Of a stretch of DNA of 34,101 nt, positions 20,656-27,853 are shown in pieces; within the stretch, counting starts at the first letter, position 1; each line of letters begins with the position of its first letter. Made by a program: the position numbers and the translations under genes. Under the pieces are notes generated by a model. The model made no database searches. It was not told the origin of the DNA and was given only the letters and a program-made list of their open reading frames with translations. This stretch comes from an uncultured Acidobacteriota bacterium. GTDB taxonomy: Bacteria > Acidobacteriota > Terriglobia > Terriglobales > Acidobacteriaceae. The DNA lies in the NCBI GenBank assembly GCA_903873705.1, contig CAIQPK010000030.1, positions 1-34,101 of the forward strand, in the 5' to 3' direction.

Positions 20656-22368
20656 CTGCCAGCTCAACCCACCAGCGCACCCGAACCAACCTCAGCCAAC
20701 CCAGGCCTCCCGCAAGGCTCCGGCAACGGCTTCGCCCCGCTGCGCATACCGCTCTTTCGCGACCGCTGGATAGCCTCCACCGTCTCCTCGGTCGGCACCT
20801 GGATGCAGGATACCGCCGGCACCTGGCTCATGGCCGTCCTCACCACCTCGCCTCTGCTCATCGCCCTCATGCAGACGGCGGCCAGTCTCCCGCTCCTCTT
20901 CCTCGGCCTCCTCGCCGGTGCCACCGCCGACATCTACGAGCGCCGCCGCCTGCTCATCTTCTGGCAGACCTGGATGCTCGTCGCCGTAGCCATCCTCGCC
21001 ATCCTCAGCTTTGCCGGCGTCGTCTCGCCCATCGCGCTACTGTTCTTCACCTTCCTGCTCAACATCGGTTCGGCCATGAACAACCCCGCCTGGCAGGCCA
21101 TCGTTCCCGAGCTCGTCCCGCGCACCGAGCTCCCCAACGCCGTCGCCCTCAACGCCGTCTCCAATAACATCGCCCGCGCCGTCGGCCCCGCCCTCGGCGG
21201 CCTCATGATCGCCGCCTTCACCCGCGCCCAGACCGGCGCCGCCTGGGTCTTCACCCTCAACTCCGCCTCCTACGCCGGGGTCATCTGGATACTCTTCGTC
21301 TGGAAGCGCAAGCCCCTCTTCAAAAGCGCCCTCCCCGCCGAACGCATCGCCGGCTCCGTCCGCTCCGGCATCCGATACCTTCGCTACTCGCCCGCCCTCC
21401 AGGCCCCTCTCATCCGCGCCGGCATCTTCACCTTCTTCGTCAGCGCCGTATGGTCGCTGCTCGCCGTCGTCGCCAAACAGGACCTCCACGAAGGCTTCCT
21501 GCAAGGCGCGCTGGGTTACGGCGTTCTCAACGGCAGCCTCGGCATCGGCGCACTCATTGGAGCCAGCACACTCCACAACCTCCGCGCCCGCATCTCCAGC
21601 GATACGCTCCTCGCCTTCAACACCGGCTACTACGTCATCGCGTTCCTCATCCTCGCCTTCGTCAAGACACCCTTCATCGTTATCCCCGCCCTCCTCATCG
21701 CCGGCTTCGCGTGGACCACCACCATGTCGACCATCAACGTAGCCGTCCAACTCTCCGTCCCCGCCTGGGTCCAGGCCCGAGCGCTCGGCATCTACCTCAT
21801 GGTCTTCCAGGGCGGTCTCGCCCTCGGCAGTGTTCTTTGGGGAGCCATCGCCGAGCACGCCTCCACCAAGTCTGCCTTCATTTGCGCCGCCATCGGCACC
21901 CTCGCGACGATGCCCATCGTCCTCCGCGCCCACATCCTGCAGGGCGAAGCACCCGACCACAGCCCCTACCGCTGGAAGCGCCCCGTCCCCGACCTCGCTC
22001 TCCCACCCGAACCCGAAGACGGCCCTGTCCGCATTTCCATCGACTACACCATCCCGCTCGAACACTACGCCGAGTTCACCCACCTCATCCACCAGCTCGA
22101 AGGCGTCCGCCTCCGCGACGGGGCCATCCGCTGGGGCATCTACCGCGACGCCGCCGACCCCACCCACATCAACGAAACCTTCCTCATGGAAAGCTGGCTC
22201 GACTACCTCCGCTCCCGCGAGCGCATGACCGCCGCCGACCACCTCATCCGCGCCCGTGTCCACGCCCTCCACCTCGGCGAAGAACCCCCAAAAATCTCCC
22301 ACCAGATCTTCGTCCGAGAAATCACCCCGGAAATCCACCAGACCGAAACCGCCACCTCACAGCCGTAG
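20656..22368 (+). CDS. MFS exporter (EntS/MFS_3-like) with C-terminal monooxygenase-like domain
   Basis: The protein has about 570 residues. Twelve hydrophobic segments begin at FRDRWIASTVSSVGTWMQDTAGTWLM. The cytoplasmic loop DIYERRRLLIFWQ and ELPNAVALNAVSNNIARAVGPALGG are typical of the MFS_3 (PF05977) exporters related to enterobactin exporter EntS. After the last helix a soluble domain (about residues 450-545: VRISIDYTIPLEHYAEFTHLIHQL, GAIRWGIYRD, FLMESWLDYLRSRERM) resembles an antibiotic-biosynthesis-monooxygenase fold, a known fusion in this family. The start is problematic: no in-frame ATG, GTG or TTG exists between 20386 and the first helix. CTG 20656, with GGAG eight bases upstream, is my best guess. 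The substrate is unknown. Confidence 0.8.
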   Translation: MPAQPTSAPEPTSANPGLPQGSGNGFAPLRIPLFRDRWIASTVSSVGTWMQDTAGTWLMAVLTTSPLLIALMQTAASLPLLFLGLLAGATADIYERRRLLIFWQTWMLVAVAILAILSFAGVVSPIALLFFTFLLNIGSAMNNPAWQAIVPELVPRTELPNAVALNAVSNNIARAVGPALGGLMIAAFTRAQTGAAWVFTLNSASYAGVIWILFVWKRKPLFKSALPAERIAGSVRSGIRYLRYSPALQAPLIRAGIFTFFVSAVWSLLAVVAKQDLHEGFLQGALGYGVLNGSLGIGALIGASTLHNLRARISSDTLLAFNTGYYVIAFLILAFVKTPFIVIPALLIAGFAWTTTMSTINVAVQLSVPAWVQARALGIYLMVFQGGLALGSVLWGAIAEHASTKSAFICAAIGTLATMPIVLRAHILQGEAPDHSPYRWKRPVPDLALPPEPEDGPVRISIDYTIPLEHYAEFTHLIHQLEGVRLRDGAIRWGIYRDAADPTHINETFLMESWLDYLRSRERMTAADHLIRARVHALHLGEEPPKISHQIFVREITPEIHQTETATSQP

Positions 22369-22392
22369 CTATAGCCATTGCCCGTTTGTCGC

Positions 22393-22419
22393 CGTCATCC
22401 TGAGCGAAGCGAAGAACCC
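22393..22419 (+). repeat. Dispersed GTCATCCTGAGCGAAGCG repeat
   Basis: A member of the same loose repeat type as 986-1015. It lies between convergent MFS and sucA genes. Confidence 0.5.
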
Positions 22420-22530
22420 CTAAGTTCAGCCACAAATGCCCAAGGCCCACCTCAGAAACCTTCGCCTTTCTCTGCGTGCTCTCCCCTTCGCCTTTCTTCG
22501 CGTGAAACGCCCCAGCCCACACCCTCCCAA

Positions 22531-22563
22531 AAGCAAAGGGCCGCCCCAACAAAGGGGCAGCCC
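22531..22563 (-). terminator. Terminator of sucA (minus strand)
   Basis: On the minus strand GGGCTGCCCC (22563-22554) pairs with GGGGCGGCCC (22547-22538) across a 6-nt loop, with one G-T pair. It is followed by TTTGCTT. It lies 36 bp after the sucA stop. Confidence 0.7.
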
Positions 22564-22598
22564 AGGCAAACTAACAACTAAGAACTAACAACTCAAAC

Positions 22599-25094
22599 CT
22601 ACTTCTCGCTCTCAAACCCCAGAGCCAGATCCACCAACGTCTTCTCCTCCATCTCGTGCGCCTTAGCCGACCCCGTAGCCGGGCTCGCACTCGCCGTTCG
22701 ACTCACCTTCAGCATCGCACGATTACCCACCATCGTCTTCATCCGCGGCATCACGTAAGTCAGGGCCCCCATGTTCGCCGGCTCTTCCTGAACCCACACA
22801 ATCTCATTCGCCGACGGGTGCTGATCGATCGCCGCCTGCAGCTCTTCCTCCGGCCACGGATAAAGCTGGTCCACAAAAATGATCCCCACGCTCATGTCCT
22901 TCCGCTTGGCCCGTTCCACCCGCAGATTGTGCCCAATCTTGCCGGTGCACACCAGCAGCCGACGCGGCTCCGAAACCTCGTTATCCGGCACCACATTCAA
23001 AAATCCATCCCGCGAAAAATCACCAATCGGCGACATCGCATCCGGATGCCGCAACATCGACTTCGGCGTAAACACTACCAGCGGCTTCCGCCACTTCCGC
23101 ATCGCCTGACGCCGCAACAAATGAAAGTACTGCGCCGCAGTAGACGGCTGCGCAATCTGAATATTGTCCTGCGCCGCCAGCTGCAGATACCGCTCTACGC
23201 GCGCGCTCGAGTGCTCCGGCCCCTGGCCTTCGTACCCATGCGGCAGCAACATCACAATCCCCGACAGCAGGTTCCACTTGGCCTCACCCGCCGCTATGAA
23301 CTGATCGATGATGATCTGCGCGCCATTAGCAAAGTCCCCGAACTGCGCTTCCCAAAGCACCAGCGCCTCCGGAAAATCTCGCGAGAACCCATACTCAAAC
23401 CCGAGGCATCCCGCCTCCGACAGCATCGAGTTATAAACTTCCCACTTCGCCTGCCCCTCAGCGACAGCCGACAGCGGCGAAAACCGCTGCTCCGTCTCCA
23501 CATCGATCAGCACAGAATGCCGCTGATTGAACGTCCCACGCTGCGAGTCCTGCCCAGTCAGCCGCACCGGCGTTCCCGCCTTCAGCAGCGCCGCATAAGC
23601 CAGCAGCTCGGCCGTGCCATAGTCGAACGGCTTCCGCCCTTCGCCCATCTCCACCCGCGGATCCAGCACCGTCTTCTTCACCTTCGGATGAAGGTTGAAA
23701 CCCTCCGGCGCTCGCGTTATCGCCTTCGTCAGCTCCGCAATCTCCGCCGCGTCAATGCCCGTCTTCGGGTTGTCATCGGCATCCAGCGCACCGCCATGGT
23801 AGTTGTCCCAATACTCCGGCAGCGACCGCATCGACGCCTTTTTCTCCGCCATCGTCGCTTCCTTCTGGTCCTCCAGGAAGCCCTGCTGAATCGCCTTCAC
23901 TTCAGCCGACGAGTCCACTCCCAGCTGCTTCGCATAAATCTCAGAAAGCGTCGGATGCGTCTTGATCTTCGCGTACCGCTTCGGCGAAGTCACCGTCGGA
24001 TCGTCCACCTCCGAGTGTCCATGCCGCCGATACCCAATCAAATCCACCACCACGTCCGACTTGAACGTCTGCCGGTACTCCATCGCCAGCGCCGCTACCC
24101 GCACCACGGCATCCGAGTCCTCCGCATTCACATGGAAAATCGGAATCGGCAACCGCTTCGCCAGGTCGCTCGCAAAGCGCGACGAGTTCGACTCCTCCGG
24201 CAGCGCCGTAAAGCCCAGCAGGTTGTTCGTAATAATCTGCAGCGTCCCGCCCACGTTATACCCATGCAGCGAAGCCAGGTTCAGCGTCTCCGCCCAGATC
24301 CCCTGTCCCGCAAACGCTGCGTCGCCATGAATGATGATCGGCAATACTTCTTCCTTGCCCTTGTTGCCCACGCGTTCCTGCCACGCCCGCGCCCGCCCCA
24401 TCACCACCGGGTCAACCGCTTCCAGATGGCTCGGATTCGAAGCCAGATGCAGGTTCACGATCTTGCCGTTCGGCGCCGTGAACTCACCCGTAGCTCCGGT
24501 GTGATACTTTACATCCCCGCCGCCCATCGTGCTGCGCGGGTCAACATCTTCAAACTTCGTAAATATCTCCGAAGCATCACGCCCAATCGTGTTGGTCATC
24601 ACGTTCAACCGTCCACGATGCGCCATCGCAATAATCGACCGCGTCACGCCGACTTCACTCGCCGTAATAAACGTCTGGTCCAGGTACGGAATGAGCGCCG
24701 TCAAACCCTCCAGCGAAAACCGCTTCGTGCCCAGGTACCGCTGCTGAATCACTTGCTCAAAAACATCCGCGCGGATCAGCCCATTCAGAATCCGCGCCGT
24801 GTCTTCGGCCTTGAAATCCTTCTCCAGCCGCTCCTGTATCCACGCCCGCTTCTCGCCGCTCGGTATGTGCATGTACTCCACACCGATCGACCCGCAATAA
24901 TACCGCCGCGCCTCCTCCGCGTCGGCTCCATCCGGCGCCGGTGTAGGAAAGGGTTCAGGCGCAAGATACTGCCCCAACGGGTCCAGCGACGCCTGCAGAT
25001 AACCCCAGCGGCGGAAGATGTCGAAAGTAGCTTCGCGATCAGTGTTCACGGTCGTTTTAGCGGCTTGGGGGAGGGAAATCGTCTTTGAAGACAT
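22599..25094 (-). CDS. sucA: 2-oxoglutarate dehydrogenase E1 component
   Basis: This 831-residue thiamine-diphosphate enzyme decarboxylates 2-oxoglutarate and passes the succinyl group to the E2 lipoyl domain in the TCA cycle. Landmarks: SIGVEYMHI, AMAHRGRLNVMTN, HLASNPSHLEAVDPVVMG, the ThDP motif HGDAAFAGQGIW-(about 25 residues)-ITNN, IGYRRHGHSEVDDP, and a C-terminal transketolase-like half with LLPHGYEGQGPEHSSARVERYL. It is about 100 residues shorter than E. coli SucA, lacking part of the N-terminal E2-binding region. sucB is not adjacent, so the complex is encoded at split loci. GGATG lies before the ATG. It is followed by a terminator at 22531-22563. Confidence 0.96.
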   Translation of the reverse strand: MSSKTISLPQAAKTTVNTDREATFDIFRRWGYLQASLDPLGQYLAPEPFPTPAPDGADAEEARRYYCGSIGVEYMHIPSGEKRAWIQERLEKDFKAEDTARILNGLIRADVFEQVIQQRYLGTKRFSLEGLTALIPYLDQTFITASEVGVTRSIIAMAHRGRLNVMTNTIGRDASEIFTKFEDVDPRSTMGGGDVKYHTGATGEFTAPNGKIVNLHLASNPSHLEAVDPVVMGRARAWQERVGNKGKEEVLPIIIHGDAAFAGQGIWAETLNLASLHGYNVGGTLQIITNNLLGFTALPEESNSSRFASDLAKRLPIPIFHVNAEDSDAVVRVAALAMEYRQTFKSDVVVDLIGYRRHGHSEVDDPTVTSPKRYAKIKTHPTLSEIYAKQLGVDSSAEVKAIQQGFLEDQKEATMAEKKASMRSLPEYWDNYHGGALDADDNPKTGIDAAEIAELTKAITRAPEGFNLHPKVKKTVLDPRVEMGEGRKPFDYGTAELLAYAALLKAGTPVRLTGQDSQRGTFNQRHSVLIDVETEQRFSPLSAVAEGQAKWEVYNSMLSEAGCLGFEYGFSRDFPEALVLWEAQFGDFANGAQIIIDQFIAAGEAKWNLLSGIVMLLPHGYEGQGPEHSSARVERYLQLAAQDNIQIAQPSTAAQYFHLLRRQAMRKWRKPLVVFTPKSMLRHPDAMSPIGDFSRDGFLNVVPDNEVSEPRRLLVCTGKIGHNLRVERAKRKDMSVGIIFVDQLYPWPEEELQAAIDQHPSANEIVWVQEEPANMGALTYVMPRMKTMVGNRAMLKVSRTASASPATGSAKAHEMEEKTLVDLALGFESEK

Positions 25095-25156
25095 GGCACA
25101 TCCATGCTAGTCCTTTTGCGCGTATTTCGCACACAGCGTCCGATATTCGCAATGCG

Positions 25157-25903
25157 CTAAAACGCCAGGGTATCAACTGCCAGGACAGGTCCCAACCCCG
25201 CAGACTGAGCGAAAACAATCATATGCCTTTTCCCCGTGCCTGCCTCCCGCGCCGGCACGCCCGCAACGTGCACCGTCTTCTCCCCGTCCGTACTCGCGGT
25301 GGCCACCTTCACGAACGTCGACGCCACCGCCACATGCGCCAGCGTACGTCCCGCATTCTCGCCCCGGGCCACCCGCGATGACGCCGCATCTTCCGCCACC
25401 ACGGCATAAATATCCACCTTGGCCGTACCCGCACTCACGCGGAAAGTCAGTGCCATCCCATCGCCCTCGGCCTTCACGCCCACCACCTGCACGCTCACCG
25501 CCGAGACCTTTTTCAGCCTGCTGAAAGCCTGGGCGACCGCCGCCGGGTCGCTGCCCAGCACCTCCTGCTCGCCATTCACCACCATCTGCGGCGTGTAAAC
25601 CTCACCCAGTCCAAACCGTCGCCCGTAGGCAGATTGCCGGTCGGTGGAAACGTCCGTAGAAAAGGGATCGCGCCACCCCAGCTGGTTCCAGTAGGTCACA
25701 TGTTCGCTGATCCCGACCACCAGGTCACCAGCGGCGGTTCGCGTCCCATTCAGTTGCTTCAGCAGGGCGTCGGCTGGCGGGCAACTTGAGCATCCCTCTG
25801 ATGTGAACAACTCCAGCAACACCACGCGCGGTGCGGCCTGCGCCAGCAGTCGCCCCCCGTACAATCCCAGGCTCAGGATCACCATCGCTAACTGCTTCGG
25901 CAT
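25157..25903 (-). CDS. DUF1223 secreted thioredoxin-fold-like protein
   Basis: This is a 248-residue protein. A signal peptide (MPKQLAMVILSLGLYGGRLLAQA) is followed by the DUF1223 signature VVLLELFTSEGCSSCPPADALLKQL, with a CxxC-type CSSC motif at about residues 38-41. Then come the conserved HVTYWNQLGWRDPFS and GEVYTPQMVVNGEQEVLGSD. The fold is thioredoxin-like, and a redox role outside the cytoplasm is plausible though undefined. AGGAAG lies 7 bp before the start. It is encoded 62 bp upstream of sucA on the same strand but has no evident metabolic link to it. Confidence 0.88.
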   Translation of the reverse strand: MPKQLAMVILSLGLYGGRLLAQAAPRVVLLELFTSEGCSSCPPADALLKQLNGTRTAAGDLVVGISEHVTYWNQLGWRDPFSTDVSTDRQSAYGRRFGLGEVYTPQMVVNGEQEVLGSDPAAVAQAFSRLKKVSAVSVQVVGVKAEGDGMALTFRVSAGTAKVDIYAVVAEDAASSRVARGENAGRTLAHVAVASTFVKVATASTDGEKTVHVAGVPAREAGTGKRHMIVFAQSAGLGPVLAVDTLAF

Positions 25904-25965
25904 GGCTTTCTTCCTCAGCCAGTGAGACGCCTTGCTTCATGTGAAGTTACAGGTTGCCCCGAAAA

Positions 25966-26471
25966 TCATCGCGGTCGCGGCATCGTCAAATCAAGGTCCG
26001 TCGCCGTCATCTGCTTGGTCAGCATACCACCTGCCCGGTGTGCTGCTGCACATGCCCCACCACCTGGTAGATCGCCTCCAGCACGGAAACCTCTCCCCGC
26101 TGCGGATTCGTTCGCTCCAGCAGACGCTCAACCGGTAGTGCCGTGATCACCGCAGCCGCCTCCCGCGTCGTCGCCGCAAACTTCTCCGCCAGCTGCGCCG
26201 CCGTCATCCCGCCCGCGGTTGAAAACTCCTCATCCCTCACCCGCACGTCCGGCTGCTTGTCTACGCCAAACAGGATCCACTGCCGCATGTTCCCGCACAG
26301 GTGCAGCACCAGGTTGCCCACGGCGTTCTCATGCTCTCCGCCGCGCTGCCACACCTGTTCATCGGTCAACCGGCCCAGGCAGGTGGTCATGGTCGTGGTC
26401 ATCTCTTCCAGCTTCCGGCCGGAAAAAGCCAGAAACAACGCACCAACTTCGCTCTCACTCGGAAAACTCAT
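25966..26471 (-). pseudogene. DUF1572 (DinB-like) protein gene with a frameshift near its 3' end
   Basis: The open frame 26471-26019 encodes 150 residues: a helical DinB-superfamily protein with LTDEQVWQRGGEHENAVGNLVLHLCGNMRQWI, the metal-site-like VLEAIYQVVGHVQQHTGQVV, then Cys-stop. In DUF1572 proteins HTGQ is followed by several more residues. Shifting frame within the last ten bases (26021-26030) reads MLTKQMTATDLDLTMPRPR and stops at 25966, a natural-looking ending. So one base appears to be missing, either a real mutation or a sequencing error. DinB-like proteins are putative metal-dependent thiol transferases. The truncated protein keeps the bundle's likely ligand His residues, so it may still function. 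It is divergent from the NIPSNAP gene. Confidence 0.7.
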
Positions 26472-26554
26472 CCCGCCATATTACGCCGTGCTGAACGACA
26501 CCCGCGCCTATCATCCGGCATAATAGGGCCAACTTGTTCTCAGGAGAAAACCTC

Positions 26555-26986
26555 ATGGATCGTCGCACTATGTTGTTCGGAACCGCAGCAGCCGGCCTTC
26601 TGCCGCTGGCTTTGGGCAGCGACCTCTTAGCCCAGGAGGCCAACAAGGGCGCCACTGCCGATACCGTTTACGAACTCCGCACCTACCACATTGCGCCCGG
26701 CATGGAAGAAGCCCTCCACAAGCGCTTCCACGAGCACACCATCGCCCTCTTCGAGCGTCACGGCATCCACCCCGTCGGCTTCTGGAGCCCCATCGACGGC
26801 GAAACCCCGTTGCTCATCTACATCCTCCGCTACAAAGACCTCCGGGCCAGCAAGGAAGCGTGGCAAGCCTTCGCCACTGACCCCGATTGGGCCGTCGCCA
26901 AGAAAGCCTCCGAAGTAAACGGACCACTCACCACCAAGATCGACTCCGTCCACATGAAAGCAGTCGACCTCTTCCCCAAGGCCTGA
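26555..26986 (+). CDS. NIPSNAP family protein with Tat-like signal
   Basis: This is a 143-residue protein. ATG 26555 is preceded by CAGGAG. The N-terminus MDRRTMLFGTAAAGLLPLALG has a twin-arginine, a hydrophobic stretch and a probable cleavage near LLAQEA, indicating Tat export. The mature part is a NIPSNAP/ferredoxin-like alpha-beta barrel: VYELRTYHIAPGMEEALHKRF, HGIHPVGFWSP, LLIYILRYKDLRASKEAWQAFATDPDW. NIPSNAP domains dimerise and resemble antibiotic-biosynthesis monooxygenases; no substrate is known. CATAAT at 26519-26524 is a possible -10 box. A 14-bp hairpin follows at 27004-27036. Confidence 0.88.
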   Translation: MDRRTMLFGTAAAGLLPLALGSDLLAQEANKGATADTVYELRTYHIAPGMEEALHKRFHEHTIALFERHGIHPVGFWSPIDGETPLLIYILRYKDLRASKEAWQAFATDPDWAVAKKASEVNGPLTTKIDSVHMKAVDLFPKA

Positions 26987-27003
26987 GCTCACACAAACCA
27001 CCA

Positions 27004-27036
27004 AAGCCCCGCAGAAGCAAACCTTCTGCGGGGCTT
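27004..27036 (+). terminator. Hairpin terminator of the NIPSNAP gene
   Basis: AAGCCCCGCAGAAG (27004-27017) pairs perfectly with 27023-27036 across loop CAAAC. The T tract is poor. Confidence 0.75.
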
Positions 27037-27052
27037 CACCGTTCATCGTCCG

Positions 27053-27229
27053 ACTTCGCAAAACTTAGCGCTTAAACTTCGCGAACGTTCCGTCAAAGCC
27101 TTGGCCTGCGCCTTGCTGTCAACCCCCCACGCCTGTGCAAATCCCCCCAAACCCGCACCACCAAAGGGCAAATCGCCCAAAACCATTTGGCATAGTTATT
27201 CCCCCCAATCTTCTAAAATAGAAATAGAC
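27053..27229 (+). repeat. Composite dispersed element, both halves present
   Basis: The left part (27053-27104) matches 19589-19640 at 41 of 52 positions. The right part (27117-27229) matches the element at 2414-2525, starting TGTCAACCCCCCA and ending in ATTTGGCATAGTTATTCC through TTCTAAAATAGAAATAGA. TAAAAT at 27214-27219 occupies the place of TATAAT in the other copy. Confidence 0.6.
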
Positions 27230-27401
27230 CCAACTACACCCCAGGGAACCAAAATGTTGCGCCACCCATAACCCCTGTGGACCCGGATTTTACCCGCTAA
27301 GTTCTTTGTTTCACATATTTTACAAAAGGTCTGCCCAGACCAGGCCAAGTAGAATCAAGATTTTACGTGCCCGGATAAGGGGGGGTGGCACCCCCATACC
27401 A

Positions 27402-27430
27402 TTGACATACGGGACGCGAACCATTAGGCT
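27402..27430 (+). promoter_or_regulatory. Promoter of the Cys-rich leader / YeiH operon
   Basis: TTGACA (27402-27407) and TAGGCT (27425-27430) are exactly 17 bp apart. The expected start, 7-10 bases further, falls on G27439 or A27440, which is the first base of the leader ORF's ATG, so its mRNA would be leaderless. A GGGGGT-GGC-ACCCCC hairpin lies 6 bp upstream of the -35 box. Confidence 0.7.
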
Positions 27431-27439
27431 CTACTCCTG

Positions 27440-27520
27440 ATGAAGCAGACCCTCACCGCCGCGACCTGTTGCATGTGTTGTTGCATGCTGCGCTGTTGCG
27501 CCGGTGTCTGTCAGCTCTAG
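27440..27520 (+). CDS. Cys-rich leader peptide (candidate cysteine-responsive attenuator)
   Basis: This is a 26-residue ORF beginning MKQTLTAAT and containing eight cysteines (positions 10, 11, 13, 14, 15, 19, 20, 24), in runs Cys-Cys-Met-Cys-Cys-Cys and Cys-Cys. It ends Gln-Leu-TAG. No ribosome-binding site exists upstream because the promoter abuts the ATG. It is followed 38 bp later by a terminator-type hairpin (27559-27604), then by a small membrane peptide and a YeiH-type transporter gene. Poly-Cys leaderless ORFs that sense cysteine supply by ribosome stalling are established in mycobacteria; in this kind of bacterium the role is inferred. Low Cys-tRNA would stall ribosomes in the Cys run and favour read-through into the transporter. 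Confidence 0.72.
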   Translation: MKQTLTAATCCMCCCMLRCCAGVCQL

Positions 27521-27558
27521 GTAGAAGCCCCCAAACTTCACCTCTGGTTCTCGAAAGC

Positions 27559-27604
27559 ACCCACGCAACGGCTTCCCTCTAAGGGAACGCACAGCGTGGG
27601 TTTT
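27559..27604 (+). terminator. Nested attenuator hairpin after the Cys-rich leader
   Basis: An outer stem ACCCACGC (27559-27566) / GCGTGGGT (27594-27601) ends in TTTT. Inside it is a second perfect stem TTCCCT (27573-27578) / AGGGAA (27582-27587). An alternative pairing AGAAGC (27523-27528) with GCTTCT (27608-27613) could compete when ribosomes stall upstream. It lies between leader peptide and structural genes. Confidence 0.65.
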
Positions 27605-27664
27605 CTGCTTCTGAACCCAATTCTTCCCCTCACCGTACCGATACACCCGTAGGAGACTCCAAAA

Positions 27665-27808
27665 ATGGCGCCTCGCCTCAACACATCCGATATCATCGCC
27701 CGCACCGACCATCGCCTCAGCTTCAACGCCGACATCGCCGCCATCGTGCTCGCTGTCGCCCTGGCCGCCATGGTCCGCCTCAACGTGCTTCCCGGCATCA
27801 GCTTCTAA
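27665..27808 (+). CDS. Small single-span membrane peptide upstream of the YeiH transporter
   Basis: This is a 47-residue ORF with AGGAG at 27651-27655, nine bases before ATG, and C-ending codon use like its neighbours. A polar N-terminus (MAPRLNTSDIIARTDHRLSF) leads to a hydrophobic helix (ADIAAIVLAVALAAMVRL) and ends VLPGISF. I recognise no family. Its place, after the attenuator and 45 bp before the transporter start, suggests it is co-expressed with and perhaps associates with that transporter. Its reality rests on the ribosome-binding site, codon use and the transmembrane pattern. Confidence 0.6.
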   Translation: MAPRLNTSDIIARTDHRLSFNADIAAIVLAVALAAMVRLNVLPGISF

Positions 27809-27853
27809 TCTTCCGCCGCGCAACCGAAGCCTTGAGTTAGCCCACCCAATCTC

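Larger units (their letters stand above)
26987..27439. other. Intergenic region with terminator, dispersed element and promoter
   Basis: This 453-bp stretch holds the NIPSNAP terminator (27004-27036), a composite dispersed element (27053-27229), the palindrome GGTCTG-CC-CAGACC (27328-27341), a GGGGGT-GGC-ACCCCC hairpin (27381-27395) and the promoter at 27402-27430. No protein-coding signal was seen. Confidence 0.7.

Noticed and set aside
22656-25088. 810-codon open frame antisense to sucA
   Set aside because: Arg/His/Leu-rich composition is typical of the complement of a high-GC gene; sucA on the other strand has clear motifs.
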